A DNA stretch of 64,000 nucleotides from JAIYCX01 sp964353175 (GTDB lineage Bacteria; Bdellovibrionota_C; UBA2361; SZUA-149; DAOLCO01), in NCBI GenBank assembly GCA_964353175.1, contig CAYGUX010000012.1:1-64000 (forward strand), in the 5' to 3' direction. How positions within the stretch are numbered: position 1 is the first letter of the stretch; each line of letters begins with the position of its first letter. The position numbers and the translations under genes are program-made. Below the pieces are notes generated by a model that had not been told where the DNA came from, ran no database searches, and saw nothing but the letters and a program-made list of their open reading frames with translations. Below are positions 17,662 to 26,704 of the stretch, one piece after another.

Positions 17662-18914
17662 GTTCTTAAAACCTCAGATGGATGGATTCGTTTGGGTTCT
17701 CTCGCAGGAGAGATTAAAGCCAATAGGCTAAGAATGATTAGTAAAGATGGACCAACTACCAAAGAACGTAGGCTCACCCATGGATAAACAATTGTCTGAA
17801 GGTTCATACGCCGTCCTATCTCCTCACTACCCGGAATTTGAAAGCCTACGATAGAAAAATAGTAGACCAAACACGCTCCGAGTATAATGCCGCATGCTAC
17901 ACCGATTAGAGTTAACACAAATCCCTCTGTAACTACCATCAAGCCTATTGATTGTGTCGATGCGCCCAAAGCCCTCATAACAGCAAACTCTTTTTTTCTT
18001 TCGAGTATCGACATAATAAATGTGTTAAGTAACGTGAATACTACGACTAAAAGTAAGGTGAGATAGAAAACTGACCCGATGGCCATATCCATTTGGATCA
18101 TCTGCTTTAGCCCTGGCACGAGATCCTGCCAAGTATAAACTATAATATCCTCTAGTCTTGATTCTCTAATTAGATCATCGACCGACTTTTTTATAGAGTC
18201 TGTATTATCAATCCGGTCAGTTTTAATTACAATCGAGTGGATGGAATCTCCAATATTAAAAGCATTTTGAAAATAGCTAAGAGGAACTTCAATAAGAGCA
18301 GTATCTATTTCTCTGAGTCCACTTTCAAAAATTCCTACTACCGTAAATATTTCAGCGACCACCTCTCCCTTCTCACCTTGCGCAAGCATAGTAACCTCTG
18401 AACCAACATCAATTTTTAGATTATTAGCAAAGTGACTGCCCAATACAAGCTCAGGACCTGAAGCAATAAATCTACCACTTTTAATAACAGTGGGAATCGT
18501 AGAAACATTTTTTTCTCTATCTACATCGACACCTAATATTTTCCCAGCATAGGTTCTATCTTTCGAAGAGAATAAACCAAAAGCCTCAGCTCTAGGAGAC
18601 ACCGAGACAACACCCTCTAGTCTAGATATTTGATCCGATAAACTACCTGATAGATTAATTTTTTCGGAGAATCTCAAACTTATGTCGCTTTCTTTGAGAT
18701 GGTCTTTTTTTTGCACTTGAAGATTGCCATGCATCACAGAAGTACTAACAGCTATAGAAGTATCATAGGCGCTTAATTGTAGTGACACGAAGAAAACCAA
18801 TGCAATTGTTACAAATGCAATGGCTAATATAGTAATTAAAGATCTTCTCTTATTTCTAGAGATATTTCTACTACCAATTTTTATGGGAAGTTTAAATTGC
18901 AAACGAAATATCAT
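17658..18914 (-). CDS. FtsX-fold ABC permease (LolC/E-like), first copy
   Basis: This is a 418-residue permease with the same topology as its neighbour: IGSRNISRNKRRSLITI just before helix 1, a periplasmic domain of about 220 residues, and three C-terminal helices including the segment SILERKKEFAVMRALGAS found in MacB/LolC proteins. It starts 8 bases after the LolA-like gene. Together with the ATPase and the barrel it forms a candidate envelope export machine. Confidence 0.87.
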   Translation of the reverse strand: MIFRLQFKLPIKIGSRNISRNKRRSLITILAIAFVTIALVFFVSLQLSAYDTSIAVSTSVMHGNLQVQKKDHLKESDISLRFSEKINLSGSLSDQISRLEGVVSVSPRAEAFGLFSSKDRTYAGKILGVDVDREKNVSTIPTVIKSGRFIASGPELVLGSHFANNLKIDVGSEVTMLAQGEKGEVVAEIFTVVGIFESGLREIDTALIEVPLSYFQNAFNIGDSIHSIVIKTDRIDNTDSIKKSVDDLIRESRLEDIIVYTWQDLVPGLKQMIQMDMAIGSVFYLTLLLVVVFTLLNTFIMSILERKKEFAVMRALGASTQSIGLMVVTEGFVLTLIGVACGIILGACLVYYFSIVGFQIPGSEEIGRRMNLQTIVYPWVSLRSLVVGPSLLIILSLLALISPAREPKRIHPSEVLRT

Positions 18915-18921
18915 TAAGAAC

Positions 18922-19683
18922 CTAGTCCTTACTTGACTCTAAGTTAGTACTTGTAAAGATAGTTTCTGGAACTACGCTTAAAAAGTCGCCTACCGTATTT
19001 GTAATCTCAGTCCACTCCTTGGTTTCCTCATTGGTCATACGAGCTTTTACTGGGTACAATCTATCCCCCAAAATTTCTACCTTTGTAGCAATTAAATACT
19101 TTATGAGCTTTCCCTCCTGATCAAAGTAGCGATGTTCTACAATTATTAGGTCATCTCGAATATCAAGCTCTTCCCTTCCCCATACAATTGGGGCATCATC
19201 TTTTGGAATAGAGGTTACGGTCTTTACCTTTTGTCCATTCGAATCCTTAGAGCCAGAGAATGTATGATTATAATGATCAATGATATCATCGTCTTTTGCC
19301 AGATCCTGATAAGAAAAATCTGACCCCATCCAACTTTGAGCTTTCATTGAAGGAGGAATTCTAATTGTTCGATTTGTCCTTGGGCTAAACGTCCATACAT
19401 CATCCCCTTTCATTAAAGTCGCATTTCCAGAGTCCTTAGCTGGCTTAACAAACCTAACTAAACTAGAAGTCCTACCTCTAGTCCACGCCTTTAGGCCTAA
19501 ACTTTTTTCATAATTAGCGCGGTGAATAGTCATCTCAGATTCAGTATATGAATAGGCTCCCCTCCAATGCTCTACAGCTTTTAGAACCAACTCCTTAGGG
19601 GATAGATCATCAAAATTTACATCTTCTGCAAAGGCGGCACTAGAACTAATCAATACTAGAAATAGGAATAAATAATTTATCAT
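18922..19683 (-). CDS. LolA-superfamily outer-membrane lipoprotein-sorting protein
   Basis: This is a 253-residue exported protein with a signal peptide (LFLFLVLISSSAAFAED). The mature part looks like the COG2834 LolA-like fold: alternating strands, TRGRTSSLVRFVKPAKDSGNATLMKGDDVWTF near residue 70, and SMKAQSWMGSDFSYQDL. Such proteins carry lipids or lipoproteins across the periplasm. As first gene of an operon with two FtsX permeases, an ATPase and a barrel, it is probably the soluble carrier of that system. It is not a canonical LolA, whose partner LolB is absent here. Confidence 0.8.
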   Translation of the reverse strand: MINYLFLFLVLISSSAAFAEDVNFDDLSPKELVLKAVEHWRGAYSYTESEMTIHRANYEKSLGLKAWTRGRTSSLVRFVKPAKDSGNATLMKGDDVWTFSPRTNRTIRIPPSMKAQSWMGSDFSYQDLAKDDDIIDHYNHTFSGSKDSNGQKVKTVTSIPKDDAPIVWGREELDIRDDLIIVEHRYFDQEGKLIKYLIATKVEILGDRLYPVKARMTNEETKEWTEITNTVGDFLSVVPETIFTSTNLESSKD

Positions 19684-19909
19684 TAAAAACTAAAAGTTAA
19701 GAATTCTAAGAATAAGGCACACGTCAGCTCTATATCAAACTCCCTCAGGGCATCCCTCAATATCCGCAAATATAGACGAACCTAGAGTAGTATTACTTAC
19801 AAATGATATCGAAGCCAATAAACCACGCCCCCAATCAGAGATACTTGATCGAATAAAGGCTAGGCAAGAGAAGTAATTTAGGCGCTAGAACAATCATGAT
19901 AGGTTTAAC

Positions 19910-21220
19910 CTAAGAGGGCCGAACCAACACACTAACAACCTCGACATAAGATGTCTGAGGGAACATATCAAAAGACTTTATTGCTTTAACCTCATAGCCT
20001 AGGTCGATAAGATTTTTAAGGTCTCTAACGAAACTTGATAAGTGGCAAGAAATTAAAATAATTTCATTTGCAAACTTAATCTCACTACACAACTGCTTTA
20101 GACCACTTCTTGGGGGATCAACAATCACCAATGGTTTATCTCTTTTTCCGCTTCCGTTCTTTAAGAACTTCTCTACAGAACTTTCCACATAAGTAATTCT
20201 ATTTTCAAGGCCAAGCCTTTTTGCTGAATCTCGTCCGCAGGCTACAAGCCTAGTATCACATTCTACCGCTGTAACATTCTTACCAGCACTTGCTATTGGC
20301 AATGTAAAATTCCCAGCTCCAGCGTAGAGGTCATAAACTATTTTATTATCACTTTCTCTGACTATCTCACTTACATACTCAAGAAGATCTAGATTTACCT
20401 CCCAATTCACCTGAGAGAACGCCCCTCCTGGGATTTTCAAACTAGGGCTAACATTTCTTTTTAACGGAAGATCAAGATACTTAGAGCCTGTACCTCCCGC
20501 ATCTCGCCCTTGATGTAAAAGAATATATCTTGAGAATTTTTTCTTTAAAATGTCGTGCAGATCTTTTATTTCCTTATCACTTAATTCATAAGGAGCAGAG
20601 AACACCAACAAAACACCATTTGCATCTTTCTCAATTTCACAAGAATTACATCTCCCCTTTAAATATGAGGCGACTTCCCTCACTCTTGGAATAAATGCTT
20701 GAATCTCCTTGTCTGCAATCATACATGTTTCGATCGCCACAATAGCACGAGAATTTTTTCTATAAAAACCAAGTGCTCCGGATGAATCTATATGTAATTG
20801 AATTCTTCTTCTATATGCATAAGGCTCGCTCATCTGTGGTAAACCTACTAGATCCAACACACTACTTGGAAGCCTAGCAGACCGCAATGCTCCATGAATC
20901 ATGCTCTGCTTAAATTGAAGGCTTGAATTGTAGTTGATGTGTTGGATATCGCAACCACCACATTGCATATAGTACGCACAAAGTGGTTCTGTTCTTAAAT
21001 GACTGGCTTCTTCAACTTCAAGAAGATTACACTTAATAAAACTTGTTTTATCTTCTTCTATAGTAGCCCAAACTCTCTCACCTGGAACCGCAAAGGGCAC
21101 GAAGGCAGTAATACCTAAGTACTTTTCCAACTTGGGGCTAGCAACTTCCACAACTTCACCGACCGCTTCACCGCCGAAAGCTAGATTTCTTAAATTAATA
21201 AGGACTTTATTAGTTGTCAT
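19910..21220 (-). CDS. TrmA/RlmD-family RNA (uracil-5)-methyltransferase
   Basis: This 436-residue SAM-dependent enzyme methylates C5 of uridine in rRNA or tRNA. It has an N-terminal TRAM-like region, a Cys cluster (CAYYMQCGGCD) typical of the 4Fe-4S site in RlmD-type members, the SAM motif VYDLYAGAGNFTLPIA, the catalytic segment IVDPPRSGLKQ and the nucleophile Cys in LISCHLSSF. Which site it modifies cannot be told. The 226 bases upstream (19684-19909) hold an open stretch with no start codon and no identifiable gene. Confidence 0.9.
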   Translation of the reverse strand: MTTNKVLINLRNLAFGGEAVGEVVEVASPKLEKYLGITAFVPFAVPGERVWATIEEDKTSFIKCNLLEVEEASHLRTEPLCAYYMQCGGCDIQHINYNSSLQFKQSMIHGALRSARLPSSVLDLVGLPQMSEPYAYRRRIQLHIDSSGALGFYRKNSRAIVAIETCMIADKEIQAFIPRVREVASYLKGRCNSCEIEKDANGVLLVFSAPYELSDKEIKDLHDILKKKFSRYILLHQGRDAGGTGSKYLDLPLKRNVSPSLKIPGGAFSQVNWEVNLDLLEYVSEIVRESDNKIVYDLYAGAGNFTLPIASAGKNVTAVECDTRLVACGRDSAKRLGLENRITYVESSVEKFLKNGSGKRDKPLVIVDPPRSGLKQLCSEIKFANEIILISCHLSSFVRDLKNLIDLGYEVKAIKSFDMFPQTSYVEVVSVLVRPS

Positions 21221-21238
21221 TTATGCCCTGCATTCTTA

Positions 21239-22675
21239 TTACTGGGATAGCATTGTACTATTAGCAACATTCTGAAAATGCTCAAACGTAAACAAGGCGC
21301 GTTTTAAATATCTCTCATCGATCTTATTAGCATGACCTAAGTCATCTGCCAGCGGTAAATCTGTTCTTAAAGGATCTACATACTTGCCTTTATCATAAAG
21401 ACTAAAATGAAGATGAGGCCCCGTAGCCAAACCAGTCATTCCCACTGCACCAATTACATCCCCCTTATTTACCCTACTACCCCTTTTTAAACCTGAAGAA
21501 ATTTTAGACAAATGTGAATACCCTGTTGTAAATCTATCTGAGTGGCGAATTTCTAAGATAATACCATGCCCACCCTTTCGACCAGCAAATTCAACCACAC
21601 CTGAAGCAACAGTACGCACCGGAGTACCCTTAGGCGCGGAGAAGTCCACTCCATGGTGCGGTCTCTTAATTTTCAATACCGGATGAAACCTAGCGGTTGA
21701 AAAGTAACTAGATATCCTGGAAAACTTTAGAGGGTATCTTAAAAAAGTATTTCCTATCTCTTGTCCCTTCTCGTTAAAATACCTAGCTTTACCGTCTGCT
21801 CCAACATACCTTAATGCTATTAAGTGTTGTCCCTTAACCTCAAGAGCGGCCCCAAGAATTGGTCCGGGAACCGTTTTTCCGCCATCTTTAACTTCATGCT
21901 CATGAAATATCAGGGTAAACCTATCTCCCTTTCTAAAGTCTCTATGAAAAGACACCCTATCACTAAAGATATCCACCAAATCATCCACCATATCGTAAGA
22001 AAGGCCTTGCTTACTGGCTGAAGCAGCAAAAGAACTCTCGATAGAGCCGACAACAATCCTTTCCTTAGTAATAGATGTAAATGGGCTTATCCTAGCCCTA
22101 TAGATCCCCTCTGACTGCCTAGTTATTTTGAGCTCAGAACTAGAATCAAGCTCCGTGACTAACTCCTCTATACCTTGCTTTAAATCATAGGTAATACCAA
22201 CCTTAGCACCAGCCTTTAAAAGTGATTTACCATTTAACTCTTCCTTTAAAGAAACCAATGCCTCGTCAATTGGACGGATCATTTCATTTGAAAAACCTAA
22301 GTCACTAAGTAGTCCTCCTAGTACTTGATTCTGAGTTATGGTAGTTTGAATAGTTGCCTTCTCTGAAATGCCTAATGAATCTGAATATGCTTCAAGTGGA
22401 ATTTCAGGTTGCAATAAATATAGATAAGGGCCTTCATTACTTGTAGTACTTGATAAAGTAATATCTCCAGGTATCAGTTTCGAAATGTTGAAATCCAAGT
22501 CTCTAGGCAAAGACCAATACAAAATTAAAACCAATAGAACTAGAGCTAAGCCACTTTTAAATAGTGTTTTCCTCCGACCACTCTCTACATGCTCTATGGC
22601 ATCTAAGACCGGAGGACTTTGTTCACTAACTAAGGAGCGCTTATAATTTTTCCACTCGGGTTTTAAATTACTCAT
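21239..22675 (-). CDS. M23-family peptidoglycan endopeptidase (MepM-like)
   Basis: This is a 478-residue membrane-anchored metallopeptidase. One membrane helix lies near residues 37-55, followed by a periplasmic region with OapA/LysM-like character and a LytM domain. The zinc ligands are in HHGVDFSAPKGTPV and GPHLHFSLYDKGKYVDP. These enzymes cleave D,D-cross-links during wall growth. The stop lies 19 bases from the start of the RNA methyltransferase gene, suggesting one transcript. Confidence 0.9.
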   Translation of the reverse strand: MSNLKPEWKNYKRSLVSEQSPPVLDAIEHVESGRRKTLFKSGLALVLLVLILYWSLPRDLDFNISKLIPGDITLSSTTSNEGPYLYLLQPEIPLEAYSDSLGISEKATIQTTITQNQVLGGLLSDLGFSNEMIRPIDEALVSLKEELNGKSLLKAGAKVGITYDLKQGIEELVTELDSSSELKITRQSEGIYRARISPFTSITKERIVVGSIESSFAASASKQGLSYDMVDDLVDIFSDRVSFHRDFRKGDRFTLIFHEHEVKDGGKTVPGPILGAALEVKGQHLIALRYVGADGKARYFNEKGQEIGNTFLRYPLKFSRISSYFSTARFHPVLKIKRPHHGVDFSAPKGTPVRTVASGVVEFAGRKGGHGIILEIRHSDRFTTGYSHLSKISSGLKRGSRVNKGDVIGAVGMTGLATGPHLHFSLYDKGKYVDPLRTDLPLADDLGHANKIDERYLKRALFTFEHFQNVANSTMLSQ

Positions 22676-22864
22676 CTGTAAGTCTAAGCAACATTATAAT
22701 AAATAGAAGGTTAAAATCCAGATACCAAGGTAAAATAGTGGGAATAAGAATCCCCCGCAACAAAATGCCAACAACCATCGCATCAACTCCACACCAACTC
22801 TATTGTTAATTAATAGAGTGCCCCTCACTATTTGGCCTATATATAAGCTTTCAATTATGACGTA

Positions 22865-22948
22865 ATGGCATTAAAATCAATTAGCAGTAGATTTAAACAA
22901 TACGCACTAAGCATCCATCGGGATCTTCACAATCTAAAGTCAAGGTAA
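22865..22948 (+). CDS. possible 27-residue leader ORF upstream of ruvX
   Basis: ATG at 22865 opens 27 codons (MALKSISSRFKQY...) ending at TAA inside the ruvX Shine-Dalgarno region (AAGGTAA). The position would allow translational coupling with ruvX, which starts with TTG. No strong ribosome site precedes it and there is no homology I can recognise, so it may be chance. The remaining bases of 22676-22864 show only a weak hairpin (CTCTATT/AATAGAG). Confidence 0.25.
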   Translation: MALKSISSRFKQYALSIHRDLHNLKSR

Positions 22949-22952
22949 GCCA

Positions 22953-23429
22953 TTGAATTACAAGCGAATTATTGCAGTTGATCTAGGTAGTAAGCGAGTT
23001 GGACTCGCCATTTCTGATGAATTAAATATATGCGCGCCCTTTACAGACTCTATACTCGTAAAAGGTTCGCTAAGTACAACCGCAAGTGCTACGCTAGATT
23101 GGTACAACAACTACACCAAGAACCCGAGCGTAGTCCAGACTATTCTAGTCGGAAACCCCCTGCACCTAAGCGGAGAGGAGAGCAAACGTAGTGAAATCTC
23201 TAAAAGTTTTTGCCAAAAGCTAGAAATAGAACTAAAAGCTAGAGGTTGGGATAAAGATACGGGAGTACTACTTTGGGATGAGCGACTGACCTCCGAAGAA
23301 TCAGAAGCGATCATAAAGGAGACTAACAAAAGAGGAATTAAGGGGGAGAATAGAAAGGAGCTAAAGGATCAGATTTCAGCCGCTCTAATTCTACAATCCT
23401 ATCTCTCTTCCCATACCTTTCCCAAATAG
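22953..23429 (+). CDS. ruvX: putative pre-16S rRNA nuclease / RuvX-YqgF family
   Basis: This is a 158-residue RNase H-fold protein: IIAVDLGSKRVGLAISD at the N-terminus with the catalytic Asp, DERLTSEE in the middle, and a C-terminal DQISAALILQSYL. The family processes the 5' end of 16S rRNA precursor. Start TTG at 22953 is supported by AAGGTAA six bases upstream. It precedes mltG, a common gene pair. Confidence 0.93.
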   Translation: MNYKRIIAVDLGSKRVGLAISDELNICAPFTDSILVKGSLSTTASATLDWYNNYTKNPSVVQTILVGNPLHLSGEESKRSEISKSFCQKLEIELKARGWDKDTGVLLWDERLTSEESEAIIKETNKRGIKGENRKELKDQISAALILQSYLSSHTFPK

Positions 23430-23492
23430 AAATTGGATGTAAAAATTCGATAGTTTTCAGAAGAATCACAAAAGGACGACCGATAGACTTTC

Positions 23493-24524
23493 ATGCTTAG
23501 AATAATCAAACTAATAGGGCGTATCGCTCCATACTACCTAGCCATAAGCATACCGATATTTCTTATTTTGCTCTTAAGTAACCTTCTCTTCTTACGTCCA
23601 ATCGATAGAGACTCTAAAGAAAGAATTAGTTTTGAAATTACAGAAGAGTCAAAAAAAGATGTAATCGCAAACATTTTAAAGAATCAAGGTCTAGCCAGAA
23701 GTTCTTATGCCCTATCCTTCATGATAAAAAGAACGGAAAGTCAAAAAGAGAAAGAACTCGTTCTAACTCCAGGTGAATACGAACTGAGCCCCACCTTAAG
23801 TCCTAAACAATTAGCCGAGTCTCTCTGGGACTTGCAGAAAATAAGCAGAACTTTTGCTATTAAAGCAGGAGATAGCTACATAGATGTTGCTAAGAATATC
23901 GACAGCTCCGGTTTGTTTAAAACCGAGGAGGTATTGAGTGCCATGTCGCAAAGAGCATTACTAATCAAGCTTAGACTCAGTGCAGGAATTCCAGAAGGAT
24001 ACTTCCTACCAGGTTCCTACACCTTTACTAAACCCATTAAAGCGGAAGAAGTAATAGAATCTCTTATCAAATCAAGTCAGGCTGAAATAAATAAAATGAT
24101 CCCTACTTTCGAGTCAAGAGTAAGAGACTTAAAGCTGGATCGATACCAAGTCCTGACCTTAGCCTCTCTACTGGAAAAAGAAGGACTAGGTGAGGATGAA
24201 AAGAAAAACTTTGCTTCCCTCCTACTAAATAGACTCACCCTTGAAATGCCTCTTGAGAGCCTACCATCTCTAAACTATGGCATAAATGTACTTAGAAGTA
24301 CCAATAATCCACTTACAGATGCTGACAAGGCTAACCCCAACCCTTACAACACCTTTATTCGGCCTAGACTACCTGCAACTCCTATTTGCACTCCGACCAT
24401 CGCATCTATACGTGCAGTCCTTTATCCTAGTGATTCCACTTACATATATTTCAAAAGGGATTCAAAAGAAGGCCTAACTTACTATTCCAATAAAATAAAC
24501 TTACAGCAAGATATTCCAGGATAA
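23493..24524 (+). CDS. mltG: endolytic murein transglycosylase MltG
   Basis: MltG cuts nascent glycan strands at the inner membrane and sets glycan length. The 343-residue protein has an N-terminal membrane helix (residues 16-35), a LysM-like segment and the catalytic YceG domain. The active-site Glu lies in LASLLEKEG, and NPYNTFIRPRLPATPICTPTIASIRAVLYP matches the conserved C-terminal block, with 'LPATPI' replacing the usual LPPGPI. It is slightly divergent but complete. Confidence 0.92.
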   Translation: MLRIIKLIGRIAPYYLAISIPIFLILLLSNLLFLRPIDRDSKERISFEITEESKKDVIANILKNQGLARSSYALSFMIKRTESQKEKELVLTPGEYELSPTLSPKQLAESLWDLQKISRTFAIKAGDSYIDVAKNIDSSGLFKTEEVLSAMSQRALLIKLRLSAGIPEGYFLPGSYTFTKPIKAEEVIESLIKSSQAEINKMIPTFESRVRDLKLDRYQVLTLASLLEKEGLGEDEKKNFASLLLNRLTLEMPLESLPSLNYGINVLRSTNNPLTDADKANPNPYNTFIRPRLPATPICTPTIASIRAVLYPSDSTYIYFKRDSKEGLTYYSNKINLQQDIPG

Positions 24525-24555
24525 GGAACTCACTCTTTTTGGCATAACAATATAA

Positions 24556-26700
24556 ATGGAAGCAAAAAAGATCCTATTTAGACATTTTGTACGATCAGGC
24601 ATTGAGAAAATTTCTCTAGTAACTTTTAGCCTATTTTTATCCGTAAGCATTCTTCTACTTACCCTAAGTGCATCTCACGAAGGCTTACTTAGCCCAGAAG
24701 TATATAAGCACAGGTTATACTTATATATAAGCATCTTTATCAGTCTTATCTACTACCTACTATCCGTCTTAAAAGTTTCGCGCAAACATACCACGGTAAG
24801 TGCTGCCTCTGAGTTAGACAAAGAACTAAATACGAAAGATCGATTCTCTAGTTTAAACAGTACTAATATGTATGGTAGGAAGCTAGATGGTCGGAAGATG
24901 CAGACTACTAATACCAAAGAATCAGAAGTCATCTCAAACTTCATAGAAAAACAACTAGAAGACATTCAAGAAAAAGAAGGGCCATGGAATACTTCATATA
25001 TAAGACTAAAGACATTTTGCCTGCTGCTCACACCTTTTCTCATCTTTATAATTGGCTCTATGTGGATTTCCAAATTAGTATATGAAAATGAAGAGATCTT
25101 TCTAAGTGAAAACAAAAGCATAATCGATGAATTAGAGGGCATATTAGCTACCGAAGAAAAAAGCTTATCAAAGAAAGAAATCAAAACCACTAAGAACTTA
25201 ATTGCCCAACTAAAATCACACTCGACTGAAAGCCCAGCAGTAGAAAACGCTTCGCTCCTCCTAGAGGAAGAATTGTCCTCCTCAGAAGCCTCTAATAATA
25301 AATCAAACGAGGAGTCAGACGATCTAACGACTCCGGACAATATAAATCCTCAAAGCGCTGAGGAAAAAAATCCAGCAGCTCAAAACGATACGCAAGAACA
25401 AAAAGGCGCTCAGGACAAGAAAGAAAACGAATCAGGAAAAGAAGATCCCAACAGTAAGTCCGGTGAAGGTAAAAACGAAAACGGTAATACTGACAAGAAA
25501 AACGACCAAGGTGATAAAGAAAGTCAAAATCCAAGTTCTGACACGAAAGAAGATCAGAATGGGAAAGAAGGTGAGAATGACGGAGCTGAGGATGAAAGCG
25601 CAGAGAATAAAGGTCAAAGCAAAGATCAAAGCGACAAAAAAAGCGATGAACAGAAAGACAATCAAAGCGGCCAAAAAGAGAATGGGAAGGAAGATAAAAA
25701 AGATACTGACATTCAAAACTCACAAGAAGACTCGCAAAGTGGCGACGGACAGGGCTCAGGTAAGGATGGGCAATCTGAGTCTGGAAATAAAGAAGATTCA
25801 AAACCCTCCAAAGATGAAAAGGGAGATCCTTCCGATAAAACAGATGAGCAAGGAAATGCCTCAAGTGGGAATAAGAAAGAAGGCATGAATAAAAATGACA
25901 AGGAATCTAAAGACGACAAAGAAGATCAGCACAACTCTCCCTCTAAGCCGCAAGCAGATGGAAAAGGAAAAGAATCTTTAGAAGGAAAAAAGGATCAAGC
26001 AGCTCAAGATGGAAAAGACGAACAAAAAGACGCTAAAAAAGATTCTAATGCAAGAGAAGATCTTAAGAAAACCATAGAAAAGATAAAAGAAAAGAACGAC
26101 AAAGATAGCTCAGATAAGAGTGGGGCGGACGATGCTTCTAAAGATAAAAATGAGGTAAAGAAGGGTGAGGAAGGCAAACAGGAAAACGGCGAAGATAAAA
26201 ATAAAGGTGATAATAAAGAGCAGGGGAAAGACAAGGAACAAGAAAAAGAAAAAGCTGGTAAAAAAGCTGGAATTCCAAAGTCTGGAGAAGATAAAAAAGA
26301 TGCAAAAGATAAAGAAGGGGAATCAGGAGACTCAAATTCTCCTAGCTCATCTCACCTGCCTGCAAAAAAAGATCAAAATAAAGAACCAGAAGGTAAACCC
26401 AAAAGTGGTTCATCCGATAAAGGCGTGGCACCCCAGAACGCAAGTGGAGGAGAGAATCAAGACGAAAACCATCCATCCGCACCAATAGATATTTCTAAAT
26501 CCACCCTAGAAGAAATGAAAATTACTGGCGAAGATTCTGAAGACAAGGCCCAAGGCGAAAAAATTGGCTCTAAAGAAGAAATTGAAGCTAGTGGAGGAGC
26601 TGAAGAGAGTATAGACTTAAAAGACTTTAAAAAGCCAGAACTAACTAGTTCAAAACTAAACCAAAAAGTACCATTAGAATACAGAGATAGGATAAGATAA
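24556..26700 (+). CDS. DUF4175-like membrane protein of the Bat operon with giant Lys/Asp/Glu-rich region
   Basis: The first 230 residues hold two membrane helices (about 20-40 and 52-72), a coiled-coil-like linker and a third helix (about 150-172). Residues 235-625 are an extreme low-complexity stretch of Lys, Asp, Glu, Gly, Ser, Asn and Gln. The last 60 residues (ISKSTLEEMKITGED... to VPLEYRDRIR) regain normal complexity; the ending is typical of DUF4175-type proteins found next to MoxR. It lies 4 bases before moxR. The strongly biased base composition creates many false frames on both strands, which I have left out. Confidence 0.7.
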   Translation: MEAKKILFRHFVRSGIEKISLVTFSLFLSVSILLLTLSASHEGLLSPEVYKHRLYLYISIFISLIYYLLSVLKVSRKHTTVSAASELDKELNTKDRFSSLNSTNMYGRKLDGRKMQTTNTKESEVISNFIEKQLEDIQEKEGPWNTSYIRLKTFCLLLTPFLIFIIGSMWISKLVYENEEIFLSENKSIIDELEGILATEEKSLSKKEIKTTKNLIAQLKSHSTESPAVENASLLLEEELSSSEASNNKSNEESDDLTTPDNINPQSAEEKNPAAQNDTQEQKGAQDKKENESGKEDPNSKSGEGKNENGNTDKKNDQGDKESQNPSSDTKEDQNGKEGENDGAEDESAENKGQSKDQSDKKSDEQKDNQSGQKENGKEDKKDTDIQNSQEDSQSGDGQGSGKDGQSESGNKEDSKPSKDEKGDPSDKTDEQGNASSGNKKEGMNKNDKESKDDKEDQHNSPSKPQADGKGKESLEGKKDQAAQDGKDEQKDAKKDSNAREDLKKTIEKIKEKNDKDSSDKSGADDASKDKNEVKKGEEGKQENGEDKNKGDNKEQGKDKEQEKEKAGKKAGIPKSGEDKKDAKDKEGESGDSNSPSSSHLPAKKDQNKEPEGKPKSGSSDKGVAPQNASGGENQDENHPSAPIDISKSTLEEMKITGEDSEDKAQGEKIGSKEEIEASGGAEESIDLKDFKKPELTSSKLNQKVPLEYRDRIR

Positions 26701-26704
26701 GTTC

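Noticed and set aside
19740..19880. Open plus-strand stretch upstream of the RNA methyltransferase gene ending DRIKARQEK, stop
   Set aside because: No ATG, GTG or TTG in frame and no recognisable family; at most a decayed gene end.
25292..26488. Several long frames on both strands inside the Bat-operon protein gene
   Set aside because: They arise from the strongly biased AAR/GAY codon content of the low-complexity region.
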